The notes beneath the pieces are model-generated. The model did not search any database, was not told the origin of the DNA, and was given only the letters and a program-made list of their open reading frames with translations. From contig CALFSV010000068.1 in the NCBI GenBank assembly GCA_937916485.1, positions 1 to 64,000 of the forward strand: 64,000 nucleotides of DNA, read 5' to 3'. A program made the position numbers and the translations under genes. Source of the stretch: an uncultured Paracoccaceae bacterium. Lineage in GTDB: Bacteria > Pseudomonadota > Alphaproteobacteria > Rhodobacterales > Rhodobacteraceae. Below are positions 8,125 through 20,366 of this stretch, piece by piece (positions within the stretch are counted from its first letter, which is position 1; the number at the start of each line of letters is the position of its first letter).

Positions 8125-10473
8125 ATGGCACTGCAACGGCGGTCCGGCAACAGGTTCCAGGCATCCATCTGGCCCGGCTTTGTCGATGCGATGACTGGCC
8201 TGCTTCTGGTGCTGATGTTCGTGCTGACCATCTTTACGGTTGTGCAGTTCGTGTTGCGGGACACGATTTCAGGTCAGGAAACCCAGCTCGATGAGCTGAG
8301 CGCCGAAGTCGCCCTGCTGGCGCAGGCATTGGGGCTAGAGCAGAACCGCACCGCTGCCCTTGAGGCCGATGTGGGCCAACTGACATCCGACCTTGCCGAT
8401 GCCGAAAGCCAGGCGAGCCAGCAAGCGGTGCTGATCGCCTCTTTGACCCAGCAGAGGGATGCAAACGCTGCCGCGCTGGACGAGGCGCAAGACCAGATCA
8501 CCGGTTTTGAGGCTCAGGTGGCCGGTCTTCTGTCGCAACAGGCAACGGCCGAGACAACCATTCTGACGCTGCGGAGCGAGGCTGAGGCCAGCGCACAGAC
8601 CATCGATGGGCTGCAAGCGGCCGCGGCCGCCGACGCCGAAACCATCGCAGCCCTTGAGGCCGAAGGTGAGGGTGCCCGGGCCACTATAGCCGCGCTTGAA
8701 CTGGTGCAAACAACGCTGATCTCCGAACAGGAGGCACTTAACCTGGCCCTCGCCATGGCCCGCGAGGAGATCGACGCCACCACCGAGACCGCGCGCCTTG
8801 CGGCTGCACGGGCCGATGCGCTCGATGCCCTTGTTGCAGACCTTCGACGCCAGGCAGCGGACGATCAGGCCGAAATCCAGACCTTGCAGACGGCGCGAGA
8901 CAATGATGCCGAAGCGTTGAGTGAGGCAGAGGCCGCCCAACTGGCAGAGGCGGCAGCCGCAGAGGCCCTCAGAGCCCGGCTTGAGAACGCGGATGCAGAG
9001 TTGACGGCAATGACCATGGCGCTTGAGGAGCAGCGGCGCAGGGCCGAAAACACCCTGACCCTTCTGGCCGCTGCCGAGGCCGCGCGGGCAGACCTGGATA
9101 TGCGGCTGGCAGAGGCCCTGTTGGCACTCCAACAGGCCGAGAACGACGTAAACCGGGCCCTGAACGAGGGTGATGATCTGGATGCCCGGCTTGTCGCCGC
9201 TTTGGGCCTTCAGGAAACGACGCAAGCGCAACTCGACGCGGCGCGCGCTCAACTTGCCGCCGTCACCGAGGATCGGGAACAGCTTTCCGTGGACCTCGCC
9301 GCTGCTCTTGCCGCAAGGGACGGTGCGGTCGGCGATCTCGAAGAGATCCGCGCCGCCCTCGAGGCTGCCCTTGCAGAAAGTGAATTGTCGCGGGCGCAGG
9401 TAGAAGAGCGGCTTGCTGCCGCCGTTCTGGCGGAACAGGCCAGGGTGAGCGAACTTGCTGCCGCCCAAGCCGCTGTCGCAGAGGCACAATCCGAAACCTC
9501 GACCATGGAAGAACGCCTACGGGCGGCGCTTTTGGCCCAAGGGGCGCTTGAAACCCAAGTCGCAGGCCTTGCGGAAGGTCGTACAGAGACCGAACAGGAA
9601 CGGGCCTCCCTCGAAGCACGACTTTCCGAGGCGCTTGCCACGCTTGCGGATGCCCAAGCGGCTCAGGACCAACAGATGACAGAGGCCCAGAGGCAAGAGG
9701 CCCTTCTGGCCGCTGCCAATGCGGCCCTTGCAGACGAGCAGGCCTTGTCCGCCGAAAGCCAGCGACAGGTTGCCCTTCTGAACGAACAGGTGCGCGAACT
9801 GCGCAACCAGGTCGGCCGCCTGCAGACCCTCCTCGATATACAGGATGCAGAGGATGCCGACTCGCAGGTGCAGATCGAAAACCTGACAGACCAGCTAAAC
9901 ACGGCCCTTGCCCGGGTTGCCTCGGAAGAGCGGCGGAGGAGGGTCCTGGAGGAGACAGAGCGCCGTCGGCTTGAAGAAGAAGCCGCGCGCCTGGAGGCCG
10001 AAGCGCAAGACCTGCGAAACTATCGGTCCGAGTTCTTTGGGCGACTACGCGATGTTGTTGCCGATCTTGATGGAATTCGCATCGAAGGCGACCGGTTCGT
10101 GTTTTCCTCAGAGGTATTATTCCAGCCTGGCCGGGCCGAGCTTTCCGCCTCTGGCCGGGCCGAAATGGCCAATGTCGCCAGCATCCTGCGTACCATTGCC
10201 AACGACATTCCCGAAGGGATCGACTGGATCATCCGGGTCGACGGTCATACCGACAACGTGCCCTTGTCCGGGACAGGCGAGTACCGCAACAATTGGGAGC
10301 TTAGCCAGGCGCGGGCGCTTTCCGTCGTGCTTTACATGATCAACAACGAGGGGATTGATCCTAATCGGTTGGCCGCAAACGGCTTTGGTGAGTTCCAGCC
10401 CATCAACCCCGAAGACACGGTCGAGGCTCGCGCCCAGAACCGGCGGATCGAGTTGAAGCTGACCGAGCGTTAG
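8125..10473 (+). CDS. OmpA/MotB-type peptidoglycan-binding protein with giant coiled coil
   Basis: 782 residues in three parts. An N-terminal membrane segment (about 15-42) contains Asp21 in PGFVDAMTGLLLVLMF, the position of the ion-carrying aspartate of MotB, ExbD and ZorB. Residues 46-632 are almost entirely heptad-like Ala/Glu/Leu/Gln/Arg sequence predicted to be coiled coil. Residues 633-782 are an OmpA-like peptidoglycan-binding domain with VDGHTDNVPLSGTGEYRNN and ELSQARALSV. GGAGG (8111-8115) precedes the ATG. The partner channel subunit lies directly upstream. At 1.5 Å per residue one uninterrupted helix would be near 90 nm, so the coiled part must fold back. The driven process is unknown. 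A perfect 14-bp inverted repeat follows the gene. Confidence 0.85.
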   Translation: MALQRRSGNRFQASIWPGFVDAMTGLLLVLMFVLTIFTVVQFVLRDTISGQETQLDELSAEVALLAQALGLEQNRTAALEADVGQLTSDLADAESQASQQAVLIASLTQQRDANAAALDEAQDQITGFEAQVAGLLSQQATAETTILTLRSEAEASAQTIDGLQAAAAADAETIAALEAEGEGARATIAALELVQTTLISEQEALNLALAMAREEIDATTETARLAAARADALDALVADLRRQAADDQAEIQTLQTARDNDAEALSEAEAAQLAEAAAAEALRARLENADAELTAMTMALEEQRRRAENTLTLLAAAEAARADLDMRLAEALLALQQAENDVNRALNEGDDLDARLVAALGLQETTQAQLDAARAQLAAVTEDREQLSVDLAAALAARDGAVGDLEEIRAALEAALAESELSRAQVEERLAAAVLAEQARVSELAAAQAAVAEAQSETSTMEERLRAALLAQGALETQVAGLAEGRTETEQERASLEARLSEALATLADAQAAQDQQMTEAQRQEALLAAANAALADEQALSAESQRQVALLNEQVRELRNQVGRLQTLLDIQDAEDADSQVQIENLTDQLNTALARVASEERRRRVLEETERRRLEEEAARLEAEAQDLRNYRSEFFGRLRDVVADLDGIRIEGDRFVFSSEVLFQPGRAELSASGRAEMANVASILRTIANDIPEGIDWIIRVDGHTDNVPLSGTGEYRNNWELSQARALSVVLYMINNEGIDPNRLAANGFGEFQPINPEDTVEARAQNRRIELKLTER

Positions 10474-10514
10474 GAGGCCCCCGGCCTTCGAAAGAAAAGC
10501 CATTCAAAAGTAAA

Positions 10515-10543
10515 AGCCCCCGCCTGCACTGCAGGCGGGGGCT
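10515..10543. terminator. Bidirectional terminator between the motor pair and clpA
   Basis: AGCCCCCGCCTGCA and its exact complement are separated by a single C, with A/T-rich sequence on both sides (TAAA before, GATTTCATT after). It lies between two convergent genes. Confidence 0.85.
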
Positions 10544-10566
10544 GATTTCATTGTAGGCGTTTGGGC

Positions 10567-12888
10567 TTAGTCAGCCGTCAAGAGCGGCGGCTTGTTCCCA
10601 GTCAGGCGCGGGTTCTCGGGCGCTTCAAAACGCAGGTCGATCTTGTCGTCCTTGACGCCCACCTTGACGATCCCGCCCTTGATGAGCTTGCCGAACAACA
10701 ACTCTTCGGCCAGCGGCTTTTTGATGTGCTCCTGGATGACGCGGCCCAGCGGACGTGCCCCCATTTTGTCATCGTAGCCACGGTCGCCCAGCCAGAGTGC
10801 CGCCTCGGGCGACAGTTCGATCTGGACGTTGCGGTCCATCAGCTGCGCTTCGAGTTGCAGGACGAACTTTTCGACGACCTGCATGATCACCTCTTTCGGG
10901 AGGGCCCCGAACGAGATGATGGCATCCAGACGGTTCCGGAATTCCGGAGTGAACGTCCGTTCGATCGCAGCCGTATCCTCGCCCTCCCGCTTGTCGCGGT
11001 TAAAGCCGATCGCCTCTTTCGCCATGTCAGACGCACCGGCGTTCGAGGTCATGATGAGGATGACATTGCGGAAATCCACCGCCCGCCCGTTATGGTCGGT
11101 CAGTTTACCGTGATCCATGACTTGCAGCAGGATGTTGAACACATCCGGGTGGGCCTTTTCGATCTCGTCTAGCAAGAGCACGCAATGCGGCTCCTGATCG
11201 ACGCCATCCGTCAGCATGCCACCCTGGTCGAACCCGACATAGCCCGGAGGGGCCCCGATGAGGCGGGAAACCGCGTGCTTTTCCATATACTCGGACATGT
11301 CAAAGCGTAGCAGTTTGACCCCAAGGGTGTCGGCCAGCTGTTTGGCCACCTCTGTCTTGCCGACCCCGGTGGGGCCTGCGAACAGGTAGTTGCCGATCGG
11401 CTTTTCGGGCTCTCGCAGACCGGCGCGTGCCAGTTTGATCGCCGATGCTAGGGCAACGATGGCCGCATCCTGACCGAAGACGACGCGCTTGAGGCTCGAT
11501 TCGAGGTCTTTGAGAACCTCTGCATCGTCCTTGGACACGTTCTTGGGCGGAATGCGCGCGATCTTGGCCACGACGGCCTCGATCTCGCGGATGCCGATTG
11601 TCTTGCGCCGTTTTGATTCGGCGACAAGGTGCTGGGCTGCCCCGGCCTCGTCGATCACGTCGATTGCCTTGTCCGGCAGCTTGCGGTCGTTGATGTAGCG
11701 GGCCGACAGTTCAACCGCCATGCGGATGGCTTCTGCGGTGTACTTGATGTGGTGATGGTCCTCGAAGTAGGGCTTGAGACCCTTGAGGATTTTCACTGCA
11801 TCTTCGACCGAAGGCTCGTTCACATCGATCTTCTGGAACCTGCGCGACAGGGCCCTGTCCTTTTCAAAGTGCTGGCGGAACTCTTTGTAGGTGGTAGAGC
11901 CCATGCACCGCAGCTTGCCGCCCTGAAGGGCCGGCTTGAGCAGGTTGGAGGCATCCATCGCCCCGCCAGAGGTCGCGCCTGCACCGATCACTGTGTGGAT
12001 CTCATCGATGAAGAGAACCGCGTCCTTGTGATCCTCAAGTTCGGTCACGACGGCTTTTAGCCGCTCTTCGAAATCGCCGCGATAGCGGGTGCCTGCAAGC
12101 AGGGCGCCCATATCAAGCGAGTAGATCGTGGCACCGGCCAGAACCTCGGGCACTTCGCCATTGACGATCTTGTAGGCCAGACCTTCGGCGATGGCTGTCT
12201 TGCCGACGCCTGGATCACCGACCAGAAGCGGGTTGTTCTTGCGCCGACGGCACAACACCTGGATGCAACGCTCTACCTCATGGGCGCGACCGATCAGCGG
12301 ATCGACATCGCCCTTACGAGACTTGACGTTGAGGTCCACGCAATACTTTGCAAGCGCGCTTTCCTTTTCCTCGGTCACAGGACCGTTGTCGGCCTGCTCT
12401 TCCTTGTTGCTGGCGCCTGTCACCGGGCGGCTTTCGCCAAAGGCTGGATCCTTTGCGACGCCATGCGCTATGAAGTTGACCGCATCGTAGCGGGTCATGT
12501 CCTGCTCTTGCAGGAAGTAGGCGGCGTTCGATTCCCGTTCGGCGAAAATGGCGACGAGAACGTTCGCACCGGTCACTTCTGTCCGGCCGGATGACTGCAC
12601 GTGAATGGCAGCGCGCTGTATAACGCGCTGGAAGGCTGCTGTTGGTACGGCCTCGGACCCATCGACATCCGTGATGAGTGTCGAGAGATCATCCTCGATG
12701 AATTCCTCCAGCGACTGGCGCAACTCTTCAAGATCGACAGAGCAGGCGCGCATCACGCGGGCGGCATCGGGTTCCTCGATCAAGGCCAGAAGGAGGTGTT
12801 CGAGCGTGGCCAGTTCATGACGACGGGCATTGGCAAGCGCCAAGGCTGCATGAATGGACTGCTCAAGGGTGGTCGAAAAAGACGGCAC
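10567..12888 (-). CDS. clpA: ATP-dependent Clp protease ATP-binding subunit ClpA
   Basis: Hsp100 unfoldase that feeds proteins to ClpP. The 773-residue protein has the two-repeat Clp N domain (about 1-145), a first AAA+ module with Walker A GDPGVGKTAI and a second with GPTGVGKTEV, each with Walker B and sensor motifs. The ClpP-binding tripeptide is present as IGF in AKEAIGFNRDKRE. No clpS is adjacent. ATG at 12888 follows GAGGAG. A possible heat-shock type promoter lies at 12961-12988. The 3' end meets the bidirectional terminator. Confidence 0.97.
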   Translation of the reverse strand: MPSFSTTLEQSIHAALALANARRHELATLEHLLLALIEEPDAARVMRACSVDLEELRQSLEEFIEDDLSTLITDVDGSEAVPTAAFQRVIQRAAIHVQSSGRTEVTGANVLVAIFAERESNAAYFLQEQDMTRYDAVNFIAHGVAKDPAFGESRPVTGASNKEEQADNGPVTEEKESALAKYCVDLNVKSRKGDVDPLIGRAHEVERCIQVLCRRRKNNPLLVGDPGVGKTAIAEGLAYKIVNGEVPEVLAGATIYSLDMGALLAGTRYRGDFEERLKAVVTELEDHKDAVLFIDEIHTVIGAGATSGGAMDASNLLKPALQGGKLRCMGSTTYKEFRQHFEKDRALSRRFQKIDVNEPSVEDAVKILKGLKPYFEDHHHIKYTAEAIRMAVELSARYINDRKLPDKAIDVIDEAGAAQHLVAESKRRKTIGIREIEAVVAKIARIPPKNVSKDDAEVLKDLESSLKRVVFGQDAAIVALASAIKLARAGLREPEKPIGNYLFAGPTGVGKTEVAKQLADTLGVKLLRFDMSEYMEKHAVSRLIGAPPGYVGFDQGGMLTDGVDQEPHCVLLLDEIEKAHPDVFNILLQVMDHGKLTDHNGRAVDFRNVILIMTSNAGASDMAKEAIGFNRDKREGEDTAAIERTFTPEFRNRLDAIISFGALPKEVIMQVVEKFVLQLEAQLMDRNVQIELSPEAALWLGDRGYDDKMGARPLGRVIQEHIKKPLAEELLFGKLIKGGIVKVGVKDDKIDLRFEAPENPRLTGNKPPLLTAD

Positions 12889-12960
12889 GTTGAGGTGCTC
12901 CTCTGATCGGGGGTCAGGCCGGGTATGCGCCCCGCTCTGACCGTGGCCTCTAGGTATTAA

Positions 12961-12988
12961 AGATCGGTGTTATCCGCGCCGCTTCAAG
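12961..12988 (-). promoter_or_regulatory. Candidate sigma-32 type promoter of clpA
   Basis: On the minus strand CTTGAAG (12988-12982) and ACCGATCT (12968-12961) are separated by 13 bases, close to the E. coli heat-shock consensus CTTGAAA-N13/14-CCCCATNT. It would start transcription about 65 bases before the clpA ATG. By-eye match only. Confidence 0.4.
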
Positions 12989-13071
12989 CAGAATCTTTTG
13001 TTTTTCCGAGGATGTGATGCCAAGTGATGCATCTCCAGCCCTTTTTTTCATCGGTCAACGGGGTTAAAGTT

Positions 13072-13839
13072 TTAGTATCGGTCCTTCCGACCACGCACTT
13101 CGGCGAATATCCTTTCGGCGGTTTCGCCTTCCATGTTGATCGCGCGGGCAAGTTCGGCTGTGTCCGCCCGCAGGAACGGGTTGGTCGCCATCTCCAATCC
13201 CAACAGCGACGGGACGGTTGTCTCGCCTTTGGCCCGCGCGGCCGTGATCGCTTTATGGCGAGAGATAAGCTTTGGATTGTCGGGTTCAATGGTAAGCGCA
13301 AAGCGGGCGTTGCTGGATGTATATTCGTGTCCGGAGTAGACCATCGTTTCTGGTGGAAGGGCCCGCAACCTGAGCATGCTGTCCCACATTTGTGCAGGTG
13401 TCCCCTCAAACAGCCGCCCGCATCCCATTGCCATAAGGCTATCGCCCGAGAACAGGGCCTGCGCGCCGGGCATCCAATAGGCGACATGTCCGATGGTGTG
13501 GCCCGGTACGTCTATGACATGGACCTCTTCCCCGCAGACGGCTTCCACGTCCGAGATATCGACGGCGATGTCTAGGGGGGGCAGGCGATGTTGATCTGCT
13601 CTTGCGCCTATCACCCGGCATCCAAAGACCCGGCGGAGTTCTTCAACCCCTTCGACGTGGTCGCCGTGATGGTGGGTGATGAGCAAATCCGACAGATGCC
13701 AGCCATGGCCGGTCAGCACTTCCATGATCGGTTCCACCTCGGGGGCGTCGATCAGGGCTGTGCGCCTGGTGACGTCGTCGTGCAGGACAAAGGCATAGTT
13801 GTCGATGCGACAAGGGACGGTAATGATCCTCAGGGGCAT
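13072..13839 (-). CDS. gloB: Hydroxyacylglutathione hydrolase (glyoxalase II)
   Basis: Metallo-beta-lactamase fold enzyme hydrolysing S-lactoylglutathione to lactate and glutathione. The 255-residue protein carries the metal motif [10 protein letters not shown] (about 55-64), the second-metal segment [12 protein letters not shown], the [18 protein letters not shown] block and [13 protein letters not shown], all diagnostic of GloB. The ATG at 13839 is preferred over an in-frame upstream start because the family begins with [11 protein letters not shown]. It is divergent from the methyltransferase gene, 92 bases apart. Confidence 0.95.
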   Translation of the reverse strand: MPLRIITVPCRIDNYAFVLHDDVTRRTALIDAPEVEPIMEVLTGHGWHLSDLLITHHHGDHVEGVEELRRVFGCRVIGARADQHRLPPLDIAVDISDVEAVCGEEVHVIDVPGHTIGHVAYWMPGAQALFSGDSLMAMGCGRLFEGTPAQMWDSMLRLRALPPETMVYSGHEYTSSNARFALTIEPDNPKLISRHKAITAARAKGETTVPSLLGLEMATNPFLRADTAELARAINMEGETAERIFAEVRGRKDRY

Positions 13840-13931
13840 GGCAATGTCCTTTTGTCTTGCTATGGTCGGGGCGGGACCGAACCGGGATCGGCCGCTTGAC
13901 CCCAGCTTGTCAAAACGAAAGCACCGCCGCA

Positions 13932-14705
13932 ATGCATCTGGACGTCCTTGACTTGCGCAACTTTTACTATCGCAGTTCCCTGGGACGCGCGGCGCAAAAG
14001 GTCATCCGGGATCAGCTTGTAGAGCTATGGCCGAACGCCCAGGGCCAGACGGTTGCGGGATTTGGGTTCGCCGTCCCGCTGCTGCGCCCCTATCTGCCAC
14101 TGGCGCGGCGGGTCATCGGGCTGATGCCTGCACCTCAGGGAGTTATGCCCTGGCCGGCAGGTCAGCCCAACGTCAGCCTATTGTGCGTTGAGACGCTTTG
14201 GCCGATCCAGACCGGGCAGTTGGACAAGCTGGTCCTGCTTCACGGCCTGGAGACATCAGAAGATCCAGGCGGTGTTCTGGATGAATGTTACCGGACCCTT
14301 GGGCCCGGGGGCAGGGTGGTTTTTGTTGTTCCCAACCGATCGGGCATTTGGTCCCGGACGGATCGGACGCCCTTTGGTTATGGGCGGCCATATTCGCTGA
14401 GCCAGCTTGAGGCGCAGTTGCGCCAGCATGGGTTCGTGACCGAACGCACCCTGTCGACCCTGTACCAGCCCCCATCTTCAGAGCGGATCTGGCGTAAATT
14501 TGCGCCATTCATGGAAAGGGCCGGGCGCCATTTGCCGGTCTTCGCAGCGGGGGGCGTTCTCATGGTCGAGGCGAGTAAGCAGGTCCCCGCGCCGACACGG
14601 CCGGGACTGTCGGCCCGCGTTAGTCGGCCGCTTCGGGTGCTTGAAGGTCTGGGTGTGGGAGAGCCTGCCCCGGCGGGCAGGGACGAGGGCGCACCGGTCA
14701 TCTGA
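13932..14705 (+). CDS. SAM-dependent methyltransferase-like protein
   Basis: 257-residue protein with a partial class I methyltransferase fold: [26 protein letters not shown] takes the place of the SAM-binding region, the acidic DLV-type residues are weak, and [18 protein letters not shown] (about 115-132) is the typical post-strand motif. [18 protein letters not shown] follows as in ubiquinone/menaquinone-type methyltransferases. The glycine-rich loop is degenerate (GFGFAVP), so activity is uncertain. Its position beside gloB is common in Rhodobacterales. Substrate unknown. Confidence 0.75.
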   Translation: MHLDVLDLRNFYYRSSLGRAAQKVIRDQLVELWPNAQGQTVAGFGFAVPLLRPYLPLARRVIGLMPAPQGVMPWPAGQPNVSLLCVETLWPIQTGQLDKLVLLHGLETSEDPGGVLDECYRTLGPGGRVVFVVPNRSGIWSRTDRTPFGYGRPYSLSQLEAQLRQHGFVTERTLSTLYQPPSSERIWRKFAPFMERAGRHLPVFAAGGVLMVEASKQVPAPTRPGLSARVSRPLRVLEGLGVGEPAPAGRDEGAPVI

Positions 14706-14971
14706 ACCTCGGATGGATTCGGCCTGGGACCCCTTTCTGTCCGGCTTATTACGCTTCTTGTCGGGCAAAGCGTCGCACCCAAGTCCAAAGAGCAGCCAAA
14801 ACGCTGAAAAAGACCTCGCTCAGTTGGGCGCAATGCGGTTGCGACACTGCGAAGCCTCTGCTACATCGCCGCTGATCTTGACGCCCTCGTGATCGCGGGG
14901 GCCACTAAAGCTGCCTACCTGTCGCCTGTGTTTGGGCGATGGTCTGGCCCAAAGACATCGGAAGGGTGGAC

Positions 14972-15532
14972 GTGTCCGAACCAGCTTCGATCTCAACTGG
15001 CATCGCCAACCGGTATGCCACCGCCATCTTCAGCCTCGCGCAGGAAGAAAAAGGCTTGGCCGCGCTTGAAAGCGACGTTGACGGTCTTGATGCGGCGCTC
15101 AAGGAAAGCCTTGACCTGCGCAACCTGATCTCGTCGCCGATTTATTCGCGTGAAGAGCAGGGGGCAGGCATCACGGCCATCGCCGCCAAGATGGGTCTTT
15201 CGCAAACGATGACCAATGTTCTGGGGTTGATGGCGTCCAAGCGACGTTTGTTCGTACTGCCCCAACTGGTCACGGCGCTGCGCGAGCGCATTTCGATCGA
15301 AAAGGGCGAAGTCACCGCCGAAGTCACCAGCGCCAAGGCGCTGACCAAGACACAGTCCGCAAAGCTGGCCAAGACATTGTCTGCCCAGGCCGGCAAGGAC
15401 GTGAAAATCATTGCGACCGTCGATGAAAGTCTCATTGGTGGTCTGGTCGTGAAGGTCGGGTCGAAGATGATCGACACTTCCATCGCGGCAAAGCTCAAGG
15501 CACTCCAGAACAGCATGAAAGAGGCCCGGTAA
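14972..15532 (+). CDS. atpH: ATP synthase F1 subunit delta
   Basis: Links the F1 head to the peripheral stalk. The 186-residue protein ([17 protein letters not shown] at the N terminus, [19 protein letters not shown] near the C terminus) is a standard OSCP/delta subunit. GTG at 14972 is selected over an earlier in-frame codon because the family starts [11 protein letters not shown] and GGAAGGGTGG precedes it. The stop overlaps the atpA start by one base. It is the first gene of the atpHAGDC operon. A weak TTGACG element at 14878 is the best promoter-like signal upstream, without a clear -10 box. Confidence 0.97.
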   Translation: MSEPASISTGIANRYATAIFSLAQEEKGLAALESDVDGLDAALKESLDLRNLISSPIYSREEQGAGITAIAAKMGLSQTMTNVLGLMASKRRLFVLPQLVTALRERISIEKGEVTAEVTSAKALTKTQSAKLAKTLSAQAGKDVKIIATVDESLIGGLVVKVGSKMIDTSIAAKLKALQNSMKEAR

Positions 15533-17070
15533 TGGCGATCCAAGCTGCGGAAATCTCCGCGATCCTTAAGGACCAGATCAAGAATTTTGGCCAAGAAGCC
15601 GAAGTTGCCGAAGTCGGCCGTGTGCTGTCTGTCGGTGACGGTATTGCCCGCGTTTACGGTCTGGACAACATCCAGGCCGGTGAGATGGTCGAATTCCCCG
15701 GCGGTATCCGGGGCATGGCGCTGAACCTCGAATCCGATAACGTCGGTTGCGTTATCTTCGGGTCGGACCGCGACATCAAAGAAGGCGACGTGGTCAAGCG
15801 GACCAACTCCATCGTGGACGTTCCCGCAGGTGACGCCCTTCTGGGACGCGTTGTTGACGGTCTGGGCAACCCGCTGGACGGCAAGGGCGCCATCGCCACC
15901 TCCGAGCGTCGCGTTGCTGACGTCAAGGCCCCCGGCATCATCCCGCGTAAATCGGTTCACGAGCCGATGGCAACCGGTCTGAAATCCGTGGACGCCATGA
16001 TCCCGATTGGCCGTGGCCAGCGCGAGCTGATCATTGGCGACCGCCAGACCGGCAAGACCGCCGTGGCGCTGGACACCATCCTGAACCAGAAATCCTACAA
16101 CGACGCCGCTGGCGATGACGAAAGCAAGAAGCTTTACTGCATCTACGTTGCTATCGGCCAGAAGCGGTCCACAGTGGCCCAGCTGGTGAAGCGTCTCGAA
16201 GAATCCGGCGCGATCGAGTACACCATCGTGGTTGCCGCCACCGCCTCTGACCCGGCCCCCATGCAGTACCTGGCCCCCTATTCGGCCACTGCCATGGCGG
16301 AATTCTTCCGCGACAACGGCCGCCACGCCCTGATCATCTACGATGACCTGTCCAAGCAGGCCGTGTCCTATCGCCAGATGTCGCTGCTGCTGCGCCGCCC
16401 GCCGGGCCGCGAAGCCTACCCCGGCGACGTTTTCTACCTCCACTCCCGCCTGCTGGAGCGGTCGGCCAAGCTGAACGAAGATCACGGTTCGGGCTCTTTG
16501 ACGGCTCTGCCGATCATCGAAACCCAGGGCGGCGACGTGTCGGCCTTTATTCCGACCAACGTGATCTCGATCACCGACGGCCAGATCTTCCTTGAAACCG
16601 AACTGTTCTTCCAGGGTATCCGTCCCGCCGTGAACACCGGTCTGTCGGTGTCGCGCGTTGGTTCGTCCGCCCAGACCAACTCGATGAAGTCGGTCGCTGG
16701 TCCGGTGAAGCTCGAGCTTGCTCAGTATCGCGAAATGGCGGCCTTCGCACAGTTCGGTTCGGACCTCGATGCGTCCACACAGGCACTGCTGAACCGTGGT
16801 GCCCGTCTGACCGAGCTGATGAAGCAGCCCCAGTATTCGCCCCTGACCAACGCCGAGATCGTTTGTGTGATCTACGCTGGCACCAAGGGCTTCCTCGACA
16901 AGATCGCCGTCAAGGATGTCGGTCGCTTTGAGGCGGGCCTTCTGAAGCACCTTCGCAACACGCGTCGTGATGTCCTTGACATGATTACGACCGAGGACCC
17001 GAAGGTGAAAGGTGAGGCCGAGGATAAAATCCGGGGTGCCATCGAAGAATTCGCCAAAGATTTCGCCTAA
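15532..17070 (+). CDS. atpA: ATP synthase F1 subunit alpha
   Basis: Non-catalytic nucleotide-binding subunit of the F1 hexamer. 512 residues, with the P loop [13 protein letters not shown] (about 169-181), the arginine-finger region in [11 protein letters not shown], and VRxxGR-type C-terminal helical domain; length is the usual one. Translation is coupled to atpH through a one-base overlap. The minus strand over this gene is open for hundreds of codons, an effect of codon bias and not a second gene. Confidence 0.99.
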   Translation: MAIQAAEISAILKDQIKNFGQEAEVAEVGRVLSVGDGIARVYGLDNIQAGEMVEFPGGIRGMALNLESDNVGCVIFGSDRDIKEGDVVKRTNSIVDVPAGDALLGRVVDGLGNPLDGKGAIATSERRVADVKAPGIIPRKSVHEPMATGLKSVDAMIPIGRGQRELIIGDRQTGKTAVALDTILNQKSYNDAAGDDESKKLYCIYVAIGQKRSTVAQLVKRLEESGAIEYTIVVAATASDPAPMQYLAPYSATAMAEFFRDNGRHALIIYDDLSKQAVSYRQMSLLLRRPPGREAYPGDVFYLHSRLLERSAKLNEDHGSGSLTALPIIETQGGDVSAFIPTNVISITDGQIFLETELFFQGIRPAVNTGLSVSRVGSSAQTNSMKSVAGPVKLELAQYREMAAFAQFGSDLDASTQALLNRGARLTELMKQPQYSPLTNAEIVCVIYAGTKGFLDKIAVKDVGRFEAGLLKHLRNTRRDVLDMITTEDPKVKGEAEDKIRGAIEEFAKDFA

Positions 17071-17091
17071 TTACCGGGAGGACTTTGGCTC

Positions 17092-19408
<2,317 letters not shown>

Positions 19409-19417
19409 GGGGGCGAT

Positions 19418-19846
19418 ATGGCAGACACGATGCAATTCGACCTCGTTTCCCCTGAGCGGCGGCTTGCCTCCGTTCAGGCCCGCGAGGTTCAGATACCGGG
19501 TGCCGACGGCGACATGACGGCTATGGCCGACCATGCCCCGACGATCACTACCCTGCGTCCAGGCCTTTTGCGTGTTGTCCACTCAGGCGGCACGGACGAA
19601 TACGTGGTGTCCGGCGGTTTTGCCGAGATCACGGCTGGCAGCGTGTCGGTCCTTGCAGAAGAGGCGCTGCCGCGTGGAGAGGTGACCCAGGAAGTGTTCG
19701 ACAGAATGCTCGGTGCTGCGCGCGATGCACACGCCCAAGTGGTCGAGACCTTCAAGAACGAGCCTGGTCCCGTTGATGACGCGGCCAAGTTGCTGGCAGA
19801 CATGGTTGCAATGGGAACCCACATCGGGCTCGACCCAAGGCAATAA
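19418..19846 (+). CDS. atpC: ATP synthase F1 subunit epsilon
   Basis: Small central-stalk subunit. The 142-residue protein has the N-terminal beta-sandwich ([27 protein letters not shown]) and a C-terminal part reduced compared with E. coli epsilon ([16 protein letters not shown]). GGGGCG precedes the ATG, ten bases after atpD. It is the last gene of the operon and is followed by a strong terminator. F0 genes are not in this window, as usual in alphaproteobacteria, where F0 and F1 form separate operons. Confidence 0.98.
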   Translation: MADTMQFDLVSPERRLASVQAREVQIPGADGDMTAMADHAPTITTLRPGLLRVVHSGGTDEYVVSGGFAEITAGSVSVLAEEALPRGEVTQEVFDRMLGAARDAHAQVVETFKNEPGPVDDAAKLLADMVAMGTHIGLDPRQ

Positions 19847-19852
19847 TTTCCG

Positions 19853-19882
19853 AGGCGGGCTCTTAACGGAGTCCGCCTTTTT
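19853..19882 (+). terminator. Rho-independent terminator of the atp operon
   Basis: AGGCGGGCTC pairs with GAGTCCGCCT (19869-19878, one G-U pair) around a six-base loop, followed by TTTTT. Confidence 0.9.
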
Positions 19883-19973
19883 CGACCATTCCGAGACGCG
19901 CCCACCGTGGCGCTACGTCCCGACATCTCATTCCATTTGATCATTTTTCCCACCTTTAGTGGCAGGATCAGGA

Positions 19974-20324
19974 ATGAAGACGATACGGGCGCTAAGCGTC
20001 GGAATAGACCACGGGGAAGTCCTCCTTTTTTCCGACTTTGAACACGGCGGCGTGATGTGGACGGGCGAGGGCACTCGCGAAACGGCATCGGAGGTGGTGT
20101 TTTCGCGGCCCTATGTCGAACCGCCGACAGTGGTCGTTGCCCTGACCATGTGGGACCTTGCCAAAGACACCGCTGCACGCCTGCATGTCGAGGCGAGGAA
20201 TGTCAGCGAAACAGGCTTCTGCATCGTGTTTCGCACATGGGGCGACACGAAGATCGCCCGCGCAAGGGCGGGCTGGCACTCGATCGGGGCGGTGCGGGAC
20301 GAGGACGATCGGGATTTGGGGTAG
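19974..20324 (+). CDS. H-type lectin domain protein
   Basis: 116-residue protein made of a single H-type lectin-like domain (eukaryotic family: snail agglutinin, discoidin C terminus). Matching features are the W residue in GVMWTGEG, VVFSRPYVEPPTVVVAL (strand plus the PP.V motif), ARNVSETGFCIVFRTWGDT and a final AGWHSIG. There is no signal peptide, so it is probably cytoplasmic or exported otherwise. ATG 19974 follows AGGATCAGGA. It lies behind the atpC terminator on the same strand. Its ligand and role are unknown. Confidence 0.75.
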   Translation: MKTIRALSVGIDHGEVLLFSDFEHGGVMWTGEGTRETASEVVFSRPYVEPPTVVVALTMWDLAKDTAARLHVEARNVSETGFCIVFRTWGDTKIARARAGWHSIGAVRDEDDRDLG

Positions 20325-20366
20325 CGTAGCCCGGTCTGGCAGGGGTCAGCCGGGCCAGAGGGTCAA

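Noticed and set aside
6894..10473. Calling the motor-like pair a Zorya phage-defence system
   Set aside because: ZorA/ZorB-like parts alone are not diagnostic; no ZorC, ZorD or ZorE genes or other defence genes are nearby, and the coiled coil is far longer than in ZorB.
15142..16950. 602-codon open frame antisense to atpA
   Set aside because: It mirrors a perfect atpA and has no family similarity; such frames arise from high GC and codon bias.
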